Shown here: piece after piece, positions 34,796-38,475 of the stretch | How the letters are laid out: each line of letters starts with the position of its first letter | Numbering within the stretch: position 1 is the first letter of the stretch | Source: Candidatus Omnitrophota bacterium | GTDB lineage: Bacteria > Hinthialibacterota > Hinthialibacteria > Hinthialibacterales > Hinthialibacteraceae | NCBI GenBank assembly: GCA_040755155.1 | Contig: JBFMBP010000101.1 | Span: 1 to 38,475 of the forward strand | Direction: 5' to 3' | DNA length: 38,475 bases | Program-made: the position numbers and the translations under genes | The notes under the pieces: model-generated | Databases searched by the model: none | What the model saw: only the letters and a program-made list of their open reading frames with translations | What the model was told of the DNA's origin: nothing

Positions 34796-35179
34796 TGCAA
34801 TAGAGATTTCCCATTTTCTTGTTTCTTGATTGATTTTCCCATAGCAGAATACATTAAGTCAAGCATCCATCCTGAATACTGCAAATATTCATTGTTCCGC
34901 GTTCGCATTACTCCAATATTATCAACAATTCATTGAATCGCAATAATTGTAGATTGGAAATAAACTTACATTGTTAAATGGAAATTTAGCTTTTACAAAG
35001 CATTTCTGCGCAAAAATGGCAATTACCTGTCCGCCGATCCGTGCGTCAAATTGGCGCATTTTTTTATTCAGAACTTGATTACTTATTGATTATATTAGAT
35101 TTAATAATTTGGCATTTTTCTTGTTTGTTGAATGTAAGTGCAAGAGTTAGGAAAAGCAAAATCGAAAGGAGTTAAGACA
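34796..35179 (+). promoter_or_regulatory. Divergent control region with sigma-54-like site upstream of hsp20
   Basis: The 384 bp between the glycosyltransferase and hsp20 starts contain no gene and are strongly AT-rich. At 35110-35125, TGGCAT-N5-TTGTT fits the -24/-12 spacing of sigma-54 promoters with a mismatch at the -12 GC; transcription would begin near 35136. At 35042-35065 a small hairpin (TGCGTC/GGCGCA, loop AAATT) is followed by seven T, like a terminator or attenuator. Confidence 0.4.
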
Positions 35180-35641
35180 ATGAGAATGTGGAATACATGG
35201 CGTGAAATGGAAGAGCTTCGCCGAAGCATCGATCAATTGTTTAACGGCTTTACCCCTACGGCGCCGAGACCTCAGAGCCGGTTCGTTTTCTTGCCTGGCC
35301 ATTCCGCGCGCGCCTATCCTTCTATCAATATTCATGAAGACGCGGATCATTACTACGTCTACGCCGTCGCTCCGGGCGTCGATCCTCAAAGTTTGGACAT
35401 CTCCGTCATGGGCGCCGCGCTGACGATTAAAGGCGAGAAGAAGCGCAACGACAAGGACGTGAAGCCCGAAGCCTACCATCGCAGCGAAAGAGCGGAAGGC
35501 AAATTTATCCGCACGGTGGAACTACCTACGGATGTGAAGGCGGAGCATGTCTCGGCGGAATACAAGAACGGCCTGTTGACCATCACCTTGCCCAAAGCGG
35601 AAGAAGCCAAATCCAAGGCCGTCGCCGTCAAAGTGGCGTAA
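35180..35641 (+). CDS. Hsp20 family small heat-shock chaperone
   Basis: An ATP-independent holdase of 153 residues. A short N-terminal arm (MWNTWREMEELRRSIDQLF) precedes the alpha-crystallin domain (about 50-140: INIHEDADHYYVYAVAPGV, LTIKGEK, FIRTVELP, AEYKNGLLTITLPK). The ending EEAKSKAVAVKV is the usual IxI-like tail region. I chose ATG 35180 because AAAGGAG lies upstream; the frame opens earlier at a GTG. A second hsp20 follows 39 bp later, so the pair forms an operon likely induced by stress. Confidence 0.93.
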   Translation: MRMWNTWREMEELRRSIDQLFNGFTPTAPRPQSRFVFLPGHSARAYPSINIHEDADHYYVYAVAPGVDPQSLDISVMGAALTIKGEKKRNDKDVKPEAYHRSERAEGKFIRTVELPTDVKAEHVSAEYKNGLLTITLPKAEEAKSKAVAVKVA

Positions 35642-35680
35642 GTAAGCCGATGGGATTTTTCGAAAGGAGGATGCTTCATC

Positions 35681-36070
35681 ATGACCGAAAAAACCGTACC
35701 CGTAACCAAAGAAATGCAGACGCCAGCCATAACGCGCGAAGAATCGTTTTACGTCGCTCCGCCGGTCGACATCTATGAAGAAGGCGAAAAGCTGGTCGTC
35801 GTCGCCGATCTGCCTTGCGCCGAACAAGACTCCATCAAGGTGGGCGTCGAGAATAACGTCCTGACGATCCAGGCTTCCACGAAATTCGAAACGAAGGGCG
35901 AGGCGGCTTACCGCGAGTTCGATTCCATCCATTTCTTCCGGCAGTTCGAGTTGTCGAACGAAGTCGATATCCCCAAGATCGGCGCGGAATTCAAGAAAGG
36001 AGTGTTGACCGTCGATCTGCCCAAAGTGGAAAAAGCCAAACCGCGTCAAATAGCCGTTAAAGTGGCTTGA
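35681..36070 (+). CDS. Hsp20 family small heat-shock chaperone, second copy
   Basis: A protein of 129 residues with an alpha-crystallin domain (about 25-115: VDIYEEGEKLVVVADLP, VGVENNVLTIQA, FFRQFELSNEVD, AEFKKGVLTVDLPK) and the same AVKVA ending as the first copy. Its N-terminal arm is different and shorter, suggesting mixed oligomers or a different client range. GAAAGGAGG precedes the ATG. It is 39 bp after the first hsp20 gene. Confidence 0.93.
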   Translation: MTEKTVPVTKEMQTPAITREESFYVAPPVDIYEEGEKLVVVADLPCAEQDSIKVGVENNVLTIQASTKFETKGEAAYREFDSIHFFRQFELSNEVDIPKIGAEFKKGVLTVDLPKVEKAKPRQIAVKVA

Positions 36071-36172
36071 CGGAACGAATCCTTTTTTTAGAAATCTTCT
36101 TTTCGTCATTACGGACCATTTGAGCGCTGCATCGCTATTCGTTTTTAATTTAACCAATTCGGCGAATAGAGG

Positions 36173-36202
36173 TTGCTTTTGATCGAATTTCATTCATACT
36201 AT
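36173..36202 (+). promoter_or_regulatory. Probable sigma-70 promoter of the cold-shock gene
   Basis: TTGCTT (36173-36178) and TACTAT (36197-36202) are separated by 18 bp. Transcription would start near 36209, leaving an untranslated leader of about 118 nt before the cold-shock ATG. Such long leaders are typical of cspA-like genes, where they act as temperature-dependent structures. Confidence 0.5.
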
Positions 36203-36326
36203 AGCCCAACGAAGGAAAGCCGTGGTTGCATTTCAATATGCCGTTGTGACAGTCGGGCGTTTTGAAAGGCGCCGGTCAATCCCATCTTAAACGCAGGAGT
36301 CTTTCAAGCAGGAGGTAACTGAAACA

Positions 36327-36530
36327 ATGGCTACAGGTCGAGTCAAATGGTTTAACGAGAAAAAGGGCTATGGATTTATCGAAAAAGATGATGGCGGCGA
36401 TGTTTTCGTCCATCATCAGGACATCGAAGGCACCGGTTTCAAAACCTTGTATGAAGATCAAAAAGTGGAATTCGAAGTAACGAAGGGCGAAAAAGGCCCC
36501 AAAGCGACGAATGTCAAGGTCTTGAAATAA
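36327..36530 (+). CDS. Cold-shock domain protein (CspA family)
   Basis: An RNA-binding chaperone of 67 residues covering one complete cold-shock domain. RNP1 is KGYGFIEKD and RNP2 is [11 protein letters not shown], with the starting TGRVKWFNE. The length is standard. AGGAGGTAACTG lies upstream of the ATG. It has its own probable promoter and terminator, so it is monocistronic, about 250 bp after the second hsp20 gene. The following intergenic region contains the twin RNA-like motif. Confidence 0.96.
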   Translation: MATGRVKWFNEKKGYGFIEKDDGGDVFVHHQDIEGTGFKTLYEDQKVEFEVTKGEKGPKATNVKVLK

Positions 36531-36566
36531 ACTGCTTTCCTAGTGGATCGTTTGCAGGGCAAAACG

Positions 36567-36598
36567 AACGCCCCGGATTTTCCGGGGCGTTTTATTTT
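36567..36598 (+). terminator. Rho-independent terminator after the cold-shock gene
   Basis: AACGCCCCGG (36567-36576) and CCGGGGCGTT (36582-36591) form a perfect 10-bp stem with a 5-base loop, then TTTATTTT. Confidence 0.95.
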
Positions 36599-36733
36599 GC
36601 TGTCTGGATAAAATCTTATCCATAATAGGGAAAAAATCGTTAAAAATTCTTTTAAGTTATCTCTCAAGGCGTCGATAATAGGGGCGATAAAGGGTAAGTT
36701 CGCTCATTTTTCCATAGAGGAGGGATAAAAAAA

Positions 36734-36806
36734 GGGGTTAAACTACTACACCCGTTTATTGAAAAGGCCTCGGAAACCTTTGTAAGGGCGCGGAGCAATT
36801 TAACCC
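36734..36806 (+). ncRNA. Structured RNA-like motif, copy 1
   Basis: Seventy-three bases closed by GGGTTAAACTACT near the 5' end and AGCAATTTAACCC at the 3' end. Inside are ACCCGT, AAAAGGCCTCGGAAACCTT and GTAAGGGCGCGGAG, all shared with copy 2 at 37010-37080. The AAGG, CCTT and AAGG elements allow two mutually exclusive hairpins, a switch-like arrangement. It matches no RNA class that I recognise. Strand is assigned from the alternative-hairpin reading and is not proven. Confidence 0.5.
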
Positions 36807-37009
36807 AAGTCGTAAAATACGTCATACAGGGTTCTCTGTGAAGCGTGTTTTACGCCGTTTATAATCGACAATCCCCTAAAAAACTTAAACCGGAAATAAG
36901 CGAGCCGTCAAAAGAAAATGGAGGGCGCGAGAAATTCTTCTTTGGAAGAAAAGCGTCTTGAGAGCGGGATTTTTTTATTTGCAGCCAGGAGGGCGGGAAA
37001 AAGAAAAAA

Positions 37010-37080
37010 GGGTTAAACTACTTGACCCGTCGGATAAAAGGCCTCGGAAACCTTGGTAAGGGTGCGGAGTAATTTAACCC
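37010..37080 (+). ncRNA. Structured RNA-like motif, copy 2
   Basis: Seventy-one bases, 275 bp after copy 1. The closing stem GGGTTAAACTACT/AGTAATTTAACCC has one mismatch. The variable positions fall in linkers (TTGACCCGTCGGAT against ACACCCGTTTATTG) while the core GGCCTCGGAAACCTT is unchanged. The 3' side of the stem changes from AGCA to AGTA between the copies. The roughly 200 bp between copies hold a strong hairpin (36812-36853) and a short one (36935-36950), then a T-run near 36970. Confidence 0.5.
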
Positions 37081-37231
37081 GAGTAAGACATTTTATATGA
37101 ATTGCCCATTGCATTCAACATTATCGGCATTCCTCTATGAAACTTAACGTTTTTACGGGAAAAGGGGCATAATTTATTAATTGTTAATCCCTGTCTTTTC
37201 TATTTTCCCTCCTAGGCGCAATCCAATAATA

Positions 37232-38042
37232 AATTCTTGGAAAGAAAATTTCCACATCGCCGTATTTTCTACTCATCAAGTTCTTCGGGGCGGATACGCT
37301 TCTCAAAAATATCTCGAAGGCAAAGATCGAAGACTACCGACTCGAACGGTTGAAAACGGTCTCCAATCGAACCGTCAACATCGAAATAAACTGTCTCATG
37401 GCCATGTTGCGCCATGCGGTTTCACGGGATGAATTGGAAGAGAGGTTCGTTCCTCGGATCAAGAAACTCCATGAGCAAAGCCGCCGTTTGCGCTTTCTGG
37501 ATAATAAGGAAATCGATCTCTTGCGCGCCGCCTGCCTGAAACATTCCCCCGAAATGTTCGTATTCTTCAATCTCTGCCTCTATGCCGGGCTGCGACTTGG
37601 CGAAGCGTTTAATCTTCGTTGGGCGGACATCGATCTTGACCGGCGGATGATTATTTTATCGCCCCGCGAAGAATGGCGTCCGAAATCGCGGCGGGGAAGG
37701 ATCGTTCCCCTCATGGAGAAAACGCCTCTTCCCGATGCTCTGCAATCATGGCGGAAAGAGCGCCCGGACGAGGAAAAAGTTATTGACTGGCCATTCGGCG
37801 AAGACTAGCTAAAGAAGACATTTAAGAGGACAGTCAAAGCCGCCGGGTTGCCTATCGCGGGCGCAGACAAAGTAACGGCGCATGCATTGCGGCATTCCTA
37901 CGCATCGCATCTAGTCATGGGCGGCGTTCCCATCTATACCGTTTCATCCTTGCTTGGACATCAAAGCCTTGCCATGACTCAAATCTATGCGCATCTTGCG
38001 CCCGATCATCTTACAAGCGCCTTGAAAGAAATCACTTTTTAG
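37232..38042 (+). pseudogene. Decayed tyrosine integrase
   Basis: A site-specific recombinase remnant. In one frame from 37281, FFGADTLLKNISKAKIEDYRL and later text form the end of a core-binding domain. The catalytic domain follows with YAGLRLGEAFNLRW (Arg), HALRHSYASHLV (His-Arg) and LLGHQSLAMTQIYAHL (His and Tyr). A TAG at 37806-37808 interrupts the frame, which then continues in phase to the TAG stop at 38040-38042. The N-terminal part is missing or shifted: another frame (NPIINSWKENFH, 37181 onward) seems to carry the missing start. No valid start codon with a ribosome site is present. Phage- or island-type, distinct from the intact XerC/D at 32511. Confidence 0.82.
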
Positions 38043-38166
38043 TCGTAAGAAACTTACATTGGAAAGGAGTATGGAAAATCGTAACGTTTTAGCCTCCACA
38101 AAAAAAGTTTCGAAATAAATTACACCGAGCGTTACTTCGGAGGCGGTTTCGAAGTTTTTATAGGGT

Positions 38167-38475
38167 ATGAACCGAAACCAAGAAACCGCCCAGAGAATCC
38201 TCCAGGAAATCCTGGAGGGCCGCCAGGAACTGTCCGAAGAGGCGATTCGCGCTCTCGTCCAGGAAGACCCCGAAGCGGCGGTTTTACTCATTTTAGAGGA
38301 GGCGCATCGTCTTTTGAAAGACCAAGCGGCCAAGGAAGCCCAGAAAATCGCCGCGCCCTCCGGAATGGTTCCGCCTTATGAAAAACCCGCCAAGAAAGGG
38401 AGAAAAAAAAAGCGGGGTCGGAAGCCCGGCCACCCGGGAGCCTGCCGCAAGAAGCCTCATGAAATCACGCATCGC
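38167..38475 (+). mobile_element. IS66-type transposase, N-terminal part (runs off the window)
   Basis: An open frame from ATG 38167 runs through the right edge, giving 103 residues. The beginning is a helical arm (ILQEILEGRQELSEEAIRALV). Then come SGMVPPYEKP and the basic stretch KKRGRKPGHPGA, ending KKPHEITHR, typical of the region just before the zinc-finger of IS66-like transposases. The catalytic domain lies beyond the window. The 124 bp upstream hold short palindromes (GTAAGAAACTTAC at 38045; GCCTCC/GGAGGC) that may belong to the element's end, but no terminal repeat could be fixed. Confidence 0.75.

Noticed and set aside
36734-37080. Integron attC sites (GTTAAAC and ATTTAAC match core patterns)
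   Set aside because: The order is reversed: attC sites run from RYYYAAC to GTTRRRY, whereas here the GTT core comes first, and no integron integrase is present.
36734-37080. tRNA or CRISPR interpretation of the repeated motif
   Set aside because: There is no T-loop or anticodon stem, and two copies 275 bp apart do not make a CRISPR array.

Overview
The window looks like chromosomal DNA of a Gram-negative-type, anaerobic or redox-flexible bacterium of about 50% GC. It carries corrinoid methyl-transfer genes, an HdrD/TmcB-like iron-sulfur protein, PocR-type sensing, a pseudopilin and a TlpA-type thioredoxin. This mixture resembles uncultivated lineages such as Sumerlaeota or Hydrogenedentota, but that placement is a guess from gene content. 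There is no rRNA, tRNA or CRISPR array that I can see.

Layout. 1-5000: the edge of a probable group II intron-type element, an M61 peptidase and DsrE-like protein (minus), and a GH38 alpha-mannosidase (plus). 5285-12831: a PocR-AraC regulator, then a tight three-gene plus-strand module made of a NarI/TmcC-like cytochrome b subunit, an Fe-S/CCG oxidoreductase fused to a response-regulator receiver, and an overlapping PAS histidine kinase. A large hybrid kinase faces it. 13210-16152: a zinc/manganese ABC transporter (permease and ATPase) and a metal-efflux permease (minus). 16371-21318: a corrinoid methyl-transfer operon (minus) with corrinoid protein, homocysteine methyltransferase, DUF1638 protein, UroD/MtbA-like methyltransferase and RACo-like reactivase. 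21484-22938: a toxin-antitoxin pair with an amber-interrupted PIN toxin, a retropepsin-like protease and an antitoxin remnant. 23233-29060: a chemoreceptor, a DUF2092-TlpA-pseudopilin fusion and a large membrane protein. 29075-29496: a nested palindromic element. 29793-33440: era (no canonical start codon), a pseudopilin, a metallo-beta-lactamase-fold hydrolase and a XerC/D recombinase. 33530-36530: an AT-rich glycosyltransferase, two Hsp20 genes and a cold-shock gene. 36734-38475: two copies of a structured 71-73 nt motif, a decayed integrase and the start of an IS66-type transposase.

How the genes may work together. The most distinctive system is 6506-10074. A membrane cytochrome b and a cytoplasmic Fe-S/CCG subunit would exchange electrons between the quinone pool and a thiol or disulfide-type partner. 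The fused receiver and the overlapping kinase, whose PAS domain holds three cysteines, suggest that this electron flow is sensed or gated by phosphorylation. The corrinoid operon has transfer, reactivation and acceptor parts, but no recognisable substrate-specific (MttB, MtbB or MtaB-type) methyltransferase lies in the window. Related palindromic repeats sit between several gene blocks and inside the corrinoid operon. The right end is mobile-element debris.
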